64,000 nucleotides of DNA from Polytrichum commune (lineage: Eukaryota; Streptophyta; Polytrichopsida; Polytrichales; Polytrichaceae). The notes under the pieces were generated by a model. The model had not been told where the DNA came from and did not search any database. It worked only from the letters and a program-made list of their open reading frames with translations. How positions within the stretch are numbered: the first letter of the stretch is position 1; each line of letters begins with the position of its first letter. The position numbers and the translations under genes were made by a program. Positions 50,004-61,760 of this stretch are shown piece by piece. The stretch covers positions 3,904,501 to 3,968,500 of the forward strand of contig OX485805.1 of NCBI GenBank assembly GCA_950295325.1, read 5' to 3'.

Positions 50004-51758
50004 TACTGTGGCCTTTACCGACTTTCAAATGCTCATCCATGCGCATGTAACAAGTTATAAACTTCCAGTGTTTCGACGGCCCAGCTTGCTTTAATTCTTC
50101 GTGTTTGAGGTCTCTTTGAATATTCGAACCTGCAGTAGTAGTCACCTGCAAACCCCTATGAGTGGCCTCCGTTTTAATGCGCAATTCAAGAATTTCGTGT
50201 GAGCAGGACAAAAGCCGCATGGAAACCGGGAAGAAGAAGAAAAAGAAAAGAAGAAGAAAAAAACAAAGGGGGGGCCAGAAGAATCGTTTGTCAACACATG
50301 TGAGAGCGTGCGTGCCTACTAAGTTAGTGGGTGATCGTAGGCTCTGTGGTGTTTGGAGGGGAAGGGTGAAAATTTGTCATTCTTGTTAACGAGCCTCGAT
50401 CGGGGTTTTTATTTTTATTTTTAGCCAATTGTGCTTCTAAATCATATGAAAGATCCCAAATTTGTTCAGTGGTATTCAATGGGTATGAATCAACAACCGG
50501 TTTATAGGGCGGCAATTTTTATTGTTACTACCCCTTGATGAGTGGGTGTTATGAAACCAAAGTTGTTTGAAGGCATGTGGATTTTATGTGGTCGCTTCTC
50601 TTTGGTCATACAGTTGTGTTTGAGTGCGAGGTAGTGACTTATAGAGAGGGGTTGTTGTGAAAAGACACTGCAATGCCACGTGTCATGATTAGGGTGGATT
50701 GTAAGCGCAAATTATAGACACCATTGTAGGTTCAATAGTCAACATCACATTTGGTCCAACAATATAGACACCATTGTAGGTTGATTACACTAAATAGTGA
50801 GGGTGGTATAAAGTCGAATCACACGCACAACCCTCGGTAGCTTGGTTTTTCTCCAAGCTACTGAGGGTTGAAGTTGCTACTAAGTGACACTAAATTCATG
50901 AAGACAGTAAATTCTATGCTCATTTATCATAGATTTCAAGAACGTTAGTGTGTGCTCGTGATTAGTGTGTGCCACATGCTTGTCAATGAATAATGCCAAA
51001 TGCTGATACTTTTAGTGATTAGTGCCAAGTGCTAGTACTTTCATGCCAAGTGCCGGTATTGTAAGTGAATAGTGCTAAGTGCCAAGATGTAACAATGCTT
51101 CCTAGAACATTTGGTGGCTCTAATTCATAGCATAGAGGAATTTACTAACACCGTCATTACTTACCCACCCTCACTAATTTTCCACACTCACTAATTGGTA
51201 TTTGTAGTGTAATCAAAATCATAAATTTTAAATATATTGAAAGTGTATTGACAAAATTGCCTATCAAATTGACGTAACGAGAACATCTGGATTTTGTAAG
51301 CGTGTCGAGTTTCCCTTAAATACCAACTTCGGGGTCTGGGTCTGAGTCCAAAACATCCCTTCAATGGAATTTTTTTCCAGATTCATGATTGGACCCCAAG
51401 CTTAAAGATTGATTTTTCAAACAAGGACTAGTATTTTCTTGAGAGGAGGCTACACATGTTTGGGGGAAAAGTGATGCCGATTAGTGCCACTACATGTTTT
51501 CAAGCCTTGGGCGTAGACCCTAGTGTAAACTCCTCGAGTCCAAAATCTAGACCCCTAGATGAGCTCCTTGGGTCCAAACTTTTGCCCTCAACCAATAAGA
51601 TTGCTCGATTTAGAATTTCATTGGTCTTGAACCCCAATTGTAAATCAATATTGGTCTAGTATATAGGTGAATGCATAGTATCAATAACCAACATCAATAA
51701 GGATATCAAAGAACCTACTCTAAGTATCAAAATAAGAACACCACCCAAATAACGATAC
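50004..51758. other. Intergenic with short duplications
   Basis: No gene. atagacaccattgtaggtt appears at about 50717 and 50763; words like gtgccaagtgc repeat around 50990-51090. At 51656-51740 there is a copy of the repeat seen near 8390. Confidence 0.45.
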
Positions 51759-52103
51759 CTCGGGGGGGGGGGGGTAGTCATTGGTTGGAGTAGCAGTATA
51801 CATGCAAACAAATGATAGGGTATTTTAAAAACATGGGGGCAAAAAATTATAAATGGACTTAAGAGTAATATAGGGTATCAAAAATGGCACTGGACATCTT
51901 TAAAGTACTATAGGGTATGGAATAATAAGTAATTTGGAATTATAAGTAATGCAAGTCATTTTTCTATTAACCCAAAGTAGAAATTTACATAATGATAGCA
52001 TGTGAAAAAAAGATGAGAATTGAAAGTAATACCCCCCTATAAAATAGTGGTTGTTTGCACCTATATCCTTAACTTTTTAACACACTACCCCCCCCCCCCC
52101 GAG
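51759..52103 (+). mobile_element. G-tract-ended MITE, copy 1 (345 bp)
   Basis: Starts CTCG followed by a run of 12 or more G, then TAGT, and ends ACTACC followed by C run and CGAG. The same element lies inverted at 53882. No clear target duplication is left at this copy, perhaps through decay. Non-coding. Confidence 0.85.
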
Positions 52104-53881
52104 CACTAAAGTGATTTTTGCCTAGATGTGAAAATTCTTGCACCATATATAGACCCTAATGATAGATCGAAAAGAAAAGAAATACCGCCAAAATACCCAT
52201 ACCCTAACAGTATCGGAAACTGTGAAATTCCTCATTATAGATACCTGAGTGGTATATATATATATATAAGCGCGATAATAGACCATCACTGGTGAAAAGT
52301 AAACCCGCACTTTGACGTTACGACGAATATGTCTATTTGATGTCCACTGAAAAGCCATGTGTTGGGCTCATATGAGGGCCGTGTGGCCATAGCTGCATGG
52401 CTCTTAGTTGCATGTACGAATGTGGTCAACAACCAGTGGCTCAGAGGAGCTTCAAGTTGCATGTAAGGAAAACAATATGGTTGTTTAGTGGGCGGGCTGC
52501 TGTGTGCCCAATGTGTGTGTTTGACGAATTTATTTTGACGTTCACCTTCCAATCAGTACCTGGGGAGATCCTAGGGTTTCCAATTAAAGTCCAACCGGTT
52601 ATATGTGTCGGTTTTCGCCTTATTGTTTTGAAGTAGATTCTCGAAATTGCTCTAAACCGATCGGTAATCTTCATGCTGTCTTGAATATCAACCGGTTATT
52701 TCTCAAACTCAACCAGTTCATCTGTAACTAGCGGTCAGATCTTCCTGTTTGTTGCTCCGAATCCAAAGTGTCACATGATGTTGTCAAAACAGAGATGAAT
52801 GTCACCCACATTTTAACATCAGACTAAAATGTCACCTTAATATTACTTACTTGGTAATACGTGTCATTGCAATATCTAACGTGTCAATTGGCATGGGACT
52901 TCTTTTTTCACAAGTCACACTCCACGTCAAATTCTAAGTTGTGCGTGTCAAGTGACGTGCACATTTTCTATTTGTGCAAGTTTTTGCATGTCGATTTTCA
53001 AAAACTTCCAAAAACTTTGTCAAAAATGCATGCAACTTGGTCGGCCTGAAGTGGCAATATGGACCACTAGCCAATTACAAGTACAAATTGCACAAGAAAC
53101 ATTTGTTGATGAATCAAAATGGCCAGGTCGGAGTGTAGCTACTTAATTAGGTCGTGCATTTCAAACTTATAGTCAACCAATCATCTCGACCGCCTAGGCA
53201 CATATTTAGTTCGCATGTTGTTACTGGGCAGGATTAAACAAAGGATTTTAGTGACACCTATCGTGGGATATCATGTTGAGAACGCAAATAAAGATTCTTT
53301 GTACCCCATAACCTCCATAATACCACCCTCCGTAATGTCATTCCCTCTCTAATATCCCAAGACCCTAGGGGACAGATGTGCCCAGTTTAAATCTCCCTCT
53401 TTGTTGTCACATTTCCCTCCCATATATCACAAATTTTGACATTAAAATAATCCACCAAAGAATTCAAGCCACAAGCTCGCACACATCATGTTGTCATCAT
53501 TGCAATGTTGATTTTGTGTTATTTCATAATGTCGCACGCTACTCTAGTTGTCTATTGTCACGTATTTATGTTAACACTACATGCCTCCTTAATACCACAT
53601 GCATTTTGGTTGCCACATGCATGATATTAGGGAGGGTAGAGTGTATACACTTGGGAATTTCATTTTAATCCAAAAAGTTGACTTCTGAATCTTTAAAACT
53701 TTAGTCTTCTTTATGTCTTCATTACATCTTAGGTGTTTGATGCATATTCCATAATATAGATTCTTTGATTCAAGCTAAAGGCCCCATGCTTTTAAGGTTA
53801 ATCAGATCCCACTCGTCTAATTGACCCATGATTGAAAATTCATTTTGATGTCAACTCGGCTTCATAAAATACACTAAATAG
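52104..53881. other. Intergenic between the two MITE copies
   Basis: Contains a (TA)n tract at 52253-52268 and the AACCGGT-family copy at 52557. No gene recognised. Confidence 0.45.
52557..52745 (-). repeat. AACCGGT-family repeat copy
   Basis: Reverse orientation, from ctggggagatcctagggttt to gttcatctgtaactagcgg; slightly shorter than other copies. Confidence 0.75.
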
Positions 53882-54228
53882 CTCGGGGGGGGGGGGGCAG
53901 TGTGTTAAAAAGTTAAGGATATAGGTGCGAACAACCACTGTTTTATAAGGGGGTATTACTTTCAATTCTCTTCTTTTTTTCACATGCTATCATTATGTAA
54001 ATTTCTACTTTGGGTTGATAGAAAAATGGCTTGCATTACTTATAATTCCAAATTACCTATTATTCCATACCCTATAGTACTTTAAAGATGTCCAGTGCCA
54101 TTTTTTATACCCTATATTACTCTTAAGTCCATTTATAATTTTTAGCCCCCATGTTTTTAAAATACCCTATCATTTGTTCACACGTATATTGCTACTCCAA
54201 CCAATGACTACCCCCCCCCCCCCCCGAG
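53882..54228 (-). mobile_element. G-tract-ended MITE, copy 2 (347 bp), hAT-like
   Basis: Inverted copy of 51759-52103. It is flanked by CTAAATAG on both sides (53874-53881 and 54229-54236), an 8-bp target duplication, which with non-coding TIRs fits a hAT-type MITE. Confidence 0.88.
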
Positions 54229-54571
54229 CTAAATAGTCCTAAAGTAACGTGGGTTATAGTAAGAGCCATTTCTTTTTCTATGAGGTAGGTGGCTATTTTA
54301 GTGTATGCTATTTATATCCTTGAACTAATACTCTGAAGGTGTTGGTGGAAAACAGAGTCCATGAAGACTTAGGGGAAGGCACATGGCCTTCAACCCATGT
54401 TATTTTCCCACCCCCACTAGACAAACTAATCAAACTGACCCACACGAGCTATTTCCACATTAACAACAACATTTAGTGTATTTGACACCACAATTAGCTT
54501 CAAAGACCCCAAACTAGCCTACTCCGAATCATCCAAAGTGAATCAACCACAAACCTATAGGAACACCGTCC

Positions 54572-55048
54572 GGGAAGAGTTTTGGGCATAATCGGTCGAA
54601 ATCCTAGTATTCCCAAGTCCAACCACCAGCCACATATTGACATCTTTCAGCTCTTCTTCATTACCTTGAGGCACATTCCATTCATTCCTCTAAAATGACT
54701 CGTAATTTTCCTACAGTCTTGAACGTCAACCGGCCATCTCTCGAACTCGACCGGTTCATCTGTAACCTGCAGTCAGCTTCTCCCCGATCATCTGCAGTCA
54801 GCTTCTCCCCGTTCATGGAGATGATCGGGGAGAACCGGCAGTAAGTTACAGATGAACCGGTTGAGTTTGAGAAATAACCGGTTGAAGTTCATCAAGACTG
54901 CAGGAAAATTACTGATCATTTTAGAGGAATGTATAGAATATACCCCAATTTAATAAAGGAAAACCGGAGGATGTCAACATGTAACCGGCTGGACTTGCAA
55001 ACACTAGGATCTCAACCGATTATGCCCAAATAAACTCCCCGATCACTG
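54572..55048. repeat. Two AACCGGT-family copies head to head, forming a ~470-bp palindrome
   Basis: A reverse copy (54572-54800) and a forward copy (54838-55048) share almost their full length in opposite orientation around a short centre containing a duplicated gcagtcagcttctcccc. Ends are tcccc / ggggag type. Confidence 0.85.
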
Positions 55049-55065
55049 GTTCATGGTACAAGGAA

Positions 55066-55250
55066 AGAAGTTTTCTTCTTCTTCTTCTTTGTTTTCTTTT
55101 CCCCTTTTGGGTTAAATGGATGATACCAAAGTCTCTCTCTGCATATCCATGCGTAAGTTTTCTTCTCCTTCTTTGTTTTCTTTTCCCCTTTTGGGTTAAA
55201 TGGATGAGATCAAAGTCAGTCTCTCTCTCTCTCTCTGTGCATATCCGTGC
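55066..55250. repeat. Tandem duplication of about 85-95 bp
   Basis: ttgttttcttttccccttttg followed by ggttaaatggatga and a CT-rich tail ending gcatatcc occurs twice, at about 55088-55150 and 55172-55247. Confidence 0.88.
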
Positions 55251-55604
55251 ATCCTTCTTGCCAGAAGCCACTCCTGCATCTGTTTCTTGCCCCCGTTGCT
55301 GCAACAGCAGCAACAATAATATGCATGATGGGTCGCACTTTCCACAGGCGCTTGTCCCACCAAAGGGCCCTCCACAGCGGTTCAAAGGGTCCTGGAAGGG
55401 GAGCCTTCTAAGTTACAACTGAGGTGTAAGCAAGCTGCTGCGCTGGGACCCCCTGCAGTCCGTTTCCTGGGCCCTGGAGGGAAGACCGGTTCCACTCATC
55501 AGGGGCCGGCCTTGCCTGCAATTGTGGTCCTTGGATTTGAACCGGTCCGAACCAACACATTAAAGCGCAGGAAACAAATATCCTCAAGGAAGACTAGCAA
55601 GCAA

Positions 55605-55665
55605 CCTACCTACCTACCTTCCTTCTTTCCTTCCTTCCTTCCTTCCTTCCTTCCTTGCTTGCTTG
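55605..55665. repeat. Tetranucleotide microsatellite (TACC)n/(TTCC)n/(TTGC)n
   Basis: Three TACC units, about nine TTCC units and two to three TTGC units in sequence. Confidence 0.95.
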
Positions 55666-56547
55666 AAACCATGTTCCCGTCTATCTAAGAAGGTTAGTAG
55701 GTCGTCATCCTGAACGAACTGGGGCGATCACCTCCTCGATCGCAGCCCCATGCTTCCGCGATCGCCTCTGCCTCTGTGCCAAAGGTATGTGGGTGTTATT
55801 CGGTTCATTCTTTAGGGTTCTCCAACTTCTCCCAGTTCATAATACGCCACCACCACCACCACAACATCAACAACAAAAATTGCGTTGCACGAACAAGAAT
55901 CGGATTGGAATCTGGACCTCTCTTGATTTAGTTATGGTTAACGTAAGTGCGTGTTAGTTGATTTCTTGACTAAAAATGTAGGGTCGAGATTAGACTAGAC
56001 TACAGTGTGCTCAAGATGTAGACACCATTCTAGGTACTAATAGAGTTGATACAATGAAGAGGAGGTTATGTATTTGTATGAAGAGGAAGAGGTTCTTCTC
56101 TTTTTTTATTTTGTTTTCAAGACATGTGGCTAAAGGCCAATTGTAAGATGAATGAAACACAAAGAAGACATACACCCACTCAAGCATGCCATACCGCTAT
56201 GTAAAAAAAAGTAAAAATCACTATGACCTCTTATCATTTTTACATCTCAACTCCGATCCTGAAACTTCAAATTACAATCTCTGTAATTCACAATTGCTGA
56301 CGAAATGTGTCAATTCCCGATCGCATCCAACAACAAAAGTTGTTTGTGAAGTTGGAAGTGACCGCCATAGAACCAAATACATATAACTACATATAATTAC
56401 GCACATCATACACTTTCTTTTTCATAATTGAACTCGGGAGGATCTGAGCTGCCCATTTCCTGCAAACTTGTGGCTTGCATAAATTTCCAGCAAAAGTACA
56501 CATAGTATTGTGGCACGGACATCAACCGTATCATCATCATCATCATG

Positions 56548-56580
<33 letters not shown>

Positions 56581-56985
56581 AACCGGGAGGAAATTTAGGG
56601 TGGTGTGCCCCCAGCTGCCCGGCCTGTGGCTCGCACCAAACAGCCCCAGGTTTGGGAAATTGGATCGTTGGGCGGCCCCAGAAATTTGTGCCTGAATCAG
56701 GGATCAAGATTCCCCCACTGCTCTTGTCCCCCTTGCCTGTGGCCCAGCAGGCCAGGCCTGGCCTCCCACTATCTCAAGTTAAACCTTATCTCAAGTCCCC
56801 ACAACACAAGCCGATTGCCAAACCCTCCGTGACCTCGATCGGCCGGCCTGGGCCAGGGTCTGGCTTACACGTCTCGCTCTTTGAGCTGGGCCCTCACCAC
56901 TCTTACCTAAAGTGATAAACGCGGTGACCTGTATTATCACAGGTTTTATCATTTCCTATCGGTGAACCGACTCCGGAATCCTAAC
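55666..56985. other. Intergenic, locally GC-richer, no gene assigned
   Basis: Contains a (TA)n tract at 56547-56575. The 146-codon frame at 56475-56915 starts in that tract and is Pro-rich, with no recognised family. At 56918-56962 a short stem pairs tgataaa with tttatca and acctgt with acaggt. Confidence 0.45.
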
Positions 56986-57827
56986 ATTATTCAAATCCAT
57001 AACAGTGAATGTGGGGGGGAATATTTTGTGGAATACTGTCAGTCCCACAGAACATTGTTATGGATCTGAATAACGTTATGATTGGCATCACATACCCCGA
57101 ATTAATCTTGCAGGACTCTGTTGGGTTAAATGACTCATAAACTCGTGAGAGGTGTATTTTGACTGGACCAGTTTTGCCCTCGGTAAGATCGGTGGGATGC
57201 GTATCTTAGAGCCAAACTGCTACATTGTGTGTGGTGTTTAGCGTCGCTTACTATTCAGAGTTACGTGATTATTCAAATCCATATCGGTGAACGTGGGAGA
57301 ATATTCTATGGAATATTGTCAATCCCACATAACATTGTTATGAATTTGAATAATGTTGTGATTAGCATCACAAACCCCGAATCAATCTTGCATGACTCTA
57401 TTGGGATAAATGACTCATAAACTCGTGAGAGGTGTATTTTGACTGGACCAGTTTCACCCTCGGTAAGATCGGTGGGATGCGTATCTTAGAGCCAAACTGC
57501 TACATTGTGTGTGGCATTTAGCGTCGCTTACTATTCAGAGTTACGTGATTATTCAAATCCATAACGGTGAATGTGGGGGAATATTTTATGGAATATTGTC
57601 AGTCCCACAGAACATTGTTATGGATCTGAATAACGTTATGATTAGCATCACATACCCCGAATCAATCTTGCAGGACTCTGTTGGGTTAAATGACTCATAA
57701 ACTCGTGAGAGGTGTATTTTGACTGGACCAGTTTTACCCTCGGTAAGGTCGGTGGGATCCGTATCGAACAGCCAGACCGCTACATTGTCTATGGTATTCA
57801 ACATCACTTACTATTCAGAGTTACATC
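56986..57827. repeat. ~280-bp tandem repeat, three units
   Basis: Units start at about 56986, 57268 and 57548 with attattcaaatccat and each contains aacattgttatg, taaactcgtgagaggtgtat and ctattcagagttac. Units 1 and 3 are more alike than either is to unit 2, which has several unique changes. Confidence 0.92.
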
Positions 57828-60800
57828 CGCTATGACGTTTGCACTTATGATGAACTCTTTCGTCAAGTAAAAACATGTTCGTGTTCTACGATGTCGAAAC
57901 TATTTGATCGGCCTTTGTTGGTAGAGGATGACATCGACGCCAAATTGTTATTACATTACTCGATCTCAAATAGAAAGTTGACACCAAATACCGTAAACGG
58001 TGTAGTCCTATTGACTTGGAGCGGACGATCGCCCAATCGGAGGAGGAGGGTGGGTGCCGATAATTGCCGATAGGAGGATGGTGAGAGCAAAAAACGATGG
58101 CAAAGTTGGGAAGCATGGGCATGGGGACGTGTGCTCGAATGAACACATAGGAGAGGTTTAGTTAGTTGGCCAGGTGGTGGGCTTGCCTACTCATCTTCCA
58201 CTTGCACATGAGATCGCTTCCTTTGAATACATGCACGCACGTGTTTGGATATCGGGTACACTAGTAGACTCAACCTCGTTTCCAAGTCGAAGGAACTTCG
58301 CCAACACATCTCCGAATTGCTTTGACCCGATTTCGCACAAAGCCGGTCTCGTGGAGTTACAAGCACTATGAGGATCTCACGTGGCCTTATCATTGGCTCT
58401 TCGTCGCTGCACGGGTTTTATGATCTATGACATAGCAGACTTATAATCCATGTTCACAGAACTTGTCATCATCCTGGGTACACAACTCTCATATTATACG
58501 CAGGGGGCATTGGCATTAAAACGGCTTAGAGGACGACTTTTGTAAAAATTATATCAAATTATACAAAAATAAAAAGAGCAAAAAGTTGGGTGAAGACCAA
58601 ATTAACTAAAATGAGATGTAGAAAAAAGTTGGGTTGCATATTTAATTTTTTTAAAAAAACTCCACAACATGTATATAAAGAATTGAAGCATCTTTATTTT
58701 GAACCTATGCCTATGCATAATTTTAAAAGATCCACACAAGTAGTTGCCTCCAATTAAAACTAAAAGTAATTGGCAATTTTTTTATAATTTAAAAAATCTT
58801 AATTTTATAATTTAAAATCCTAAAAAGTTGGGTAGTTTGGCCTATGGTACATGTATTAAAAAAACTCATAAAATTAGGTTTTTGATGTAACATATATGCT
58901 TCAAGAAATATTCATTTCCTATATATAGTTACATTTTTGAATTCCTTGTTAGAAAGGCTAAACGAGTTTCCTACATAAAAAAAATTACAAACACTTGAGA
59001 TTGGACTAAAATGCACTATAAATGATTATAATCAGGGCCATATAATACGGGAGTTGCTTGCCCGGGGTCATCATCTTGTGTCCTAAGAAAATCCGTAGTG
59101 TGCAACTTCTAGAGGTAGAGCAAAAGATCTCTTTGTATTTGTTTGGAGCCTCTTTGGTGCTATGCCGGTTGATTTAGGCTCGTGGTGTGTTGGGTATAAA
59201 GCTATCATCATGGCTTGGCCTCACAAAGGTGGTCTCGTACATATACCAACATTACGAAGATCGTGTGTTCTTACCACTAGAATTTGACCACTAGATGGAT
59301 CGATGTCTATAAAGAGAGTGAAAATGCTAATCGATAATCGGTTTTGTAATCATCTTGTGGCCAAACAGTGGTAAGACCCAACGTTTTCCGTAGTGCCACT
59401 TTTGGAGGTAGAGAAAAATATCTCTTATTGTGTAGGCTACGTTGATGCTATGTTGGTTAAGATTTGTTGTATGTGTTGATGTAGGCCAGTGTTGAGTATT
59501 AATCCATCATGGGTCGGGCTTTGAAATGAATATCTTAGTGCATTTTGGTGTTGAGGTTTTAGTATGAAAAACATGATGTAATGTTTTCAATGCACATGAT
59601 CCACGCACACATGAGTTGTGCATGTAGGTCTATATAGATCAAATATATATAAAAACTTAGTGGTTGAAGTTTACTTTCGAAAACAAATCTATGTCAAATG
59701 TAAAACATCGATTAAAATTTTCATTGTATGTTGGGTGCAAGCAACGTCAAGTACACAACTCCGTTATCATGCACGGGTTTAAGTGAAAGTGATTTTAAAC
59801 CATATAGCAACTTTGAATTTTGTGAAGGAAATTTTCACAAACATTTGAAATACACATTGAGCTACAAAGCTAAGTAATTTATGTTCACAATTTGTTTCTC
59901 AAGAAAATTCTACATATTTTAGAAGATGGTACAAATACTGTGCAAGTAGATATGTTGAACACGTAATTGTCTAGAATTTGTTTAAATATGATAAATTTAT
60001 TGTAAATTTTTTTAGTGTTTTAGATTTTTTTAGAAGTTCATTGCTAGCAACAGTGGGCTAGAGAAATTGGCCAAAAATATATTTAAAATAGAATATAATA
60101 TTTACTACAATAAAAAGAAAAAAATTACCGCATCACAAGGATGTCACATCATTTGTGACATGATGCCATGTGACGACCAGTGAACACATCACGTCCATTT
60201 TCACATCCTTGACAACCAATAGACGCGTCACATCCATTTTCACATCCTTGGTGACACATCTTGATCATGTTTGTGATCAACTCGTGCAAATTGTTGGAAA
60301 GTGTAAATTGAAGTCAAGCATTTATGTTAGGGGCAACAACCGCTTGTAGGTCTTGTTATTGATTTTTTCCTAAATTGTTTAAGTAACAAATTAAACCTCG
60401 AAATCTGAATGAAGTGCATTTGAGTATCTTGGACCTTGGAACCTACACCCATCCCTACAATCACTTATTCGCTTAGGTTTTGGGAGAGAATTTCGTACAG
60501 GTCGGTCATAAGTACAGCCTTTGCACCCTTTTCTAAGAGCCCTTGGAATCGTTTTGTCTTTGAGACTTTGTTTAGGTCACCCTATTGCAAAAAGAAGTGA
60601 AGATGTGGTCATATGTGACAAAGGTGACCATGTTTATTCAATGTGGTAAATTCATGTATCGTCGGTCTGTGGTTCCACACTATAAGAAAATCATGTTGTT
60701 CTTGAGTGGATATCTATTTTGTGTATGTATGTTTTGTATTGTGGAATTCTGAAATTTTCTTTGAGGCTTGAGCGCATTCCAATGGGTTATTGGCTCTGCC

Positions 60801-61426
60801 TTGGAAATGAGCCATAGTTTGGCCTCAGCTAGACATCCAACTAGAATTGGCCACATGTGGAGGATAATCATAGGGCATAGCACTCTTATGACAAGCCGCC
60901 TATTAATTTATAATAAGCACATCGTACATGAAACGACTCACCCCAACCTTTTAAATTAGTTGAAAGGTACTACAACATATTCATAATTAGAAAACTACCT
61001 AATTAAATGAGTCATTTAATTTCTTGTCACCAAGATAATACCCCCCCCCCCAAAAAAAACTACATATATATATATATACCCTTGCCCCCCCCCCCGGAGG
61101 ATCATGTAAGTCGCACTAAGTGTCAGCCCCGGGTCTTGGGCACTTTGCAACTCTTCGAGCAAATCTAGCATCCTTGATCACTTGAATGAATCCATGCTCC
61201 TACAAATTTTAATTGTTTCCATGCGGAGGCTAAGTTGCAAATTGTTGTAAAATTCTTGAGAAGCATCAAGGTGCCTCAAGCCACCTAGCTAGCCATATCA
61301 CAAGTGATGAGGGAATTGTCACATATGAGCATGCCTCTTATATGTCCAACATAAAAACTTGGTCCCTATAGGTTTGTGGTTGATTCATCTCAAATGATGC
61401 TAACTAAACTAATTTGGTACATTAGA
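57828..61426. other. Intergenic with a dispersed repeat, no gene
   Basis: 59700-60010 is copy 2 of the repeat at 40560. C tracts near 61041 and 61087 flank a (TA)n run at 61063-61078. No coding sequence recognised. Confidence 0.45.
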
Positions 61427-61760
61427 GAAGAAATGGGCCCTCTTAAGGGCCTCTCCGAGGTTTTTGTCAAAATGGTCTTGGAGATTAATTTTCCGGCCTT
61501 CGATTGCAAGGACTTGCCTAATAGCTAGGCTATGGTTACAAGGTACAACTCTGAAGCCAAGTACACCACATACATGTTATCCTATTGGCCAAGTACACCA
61601 CATGTGTGATTCCATTGACCAAGCTTCATTTACCATACTCCCACATGCATTTACTATGGGGTAAAACCACACAAGGTAATGACCTCATACACACCCAAAA
61701 ATGTACATTACCTACTTCTTGAATTAGGTGTGCGCGTCATCTTGAAGGGGGCACTTGGAG
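61427..61760 (-). repeat. Dispersed repeat, copy 2 (inverted relative to 47826)
   Basis: Reverse complement of 47826-48175. The text before and after it (61320-61426 and 61775-61915) matches the continuous block at 34190-34440, so this copy appears to have inserted into that older repeat. Confidence 0.75.

Noticed and set aside
56475-56915. 146-codon plus-strand open frame
   Set aside because: It starts in a TA microsatellite and reads through Pro-rich sequence without any family motif.
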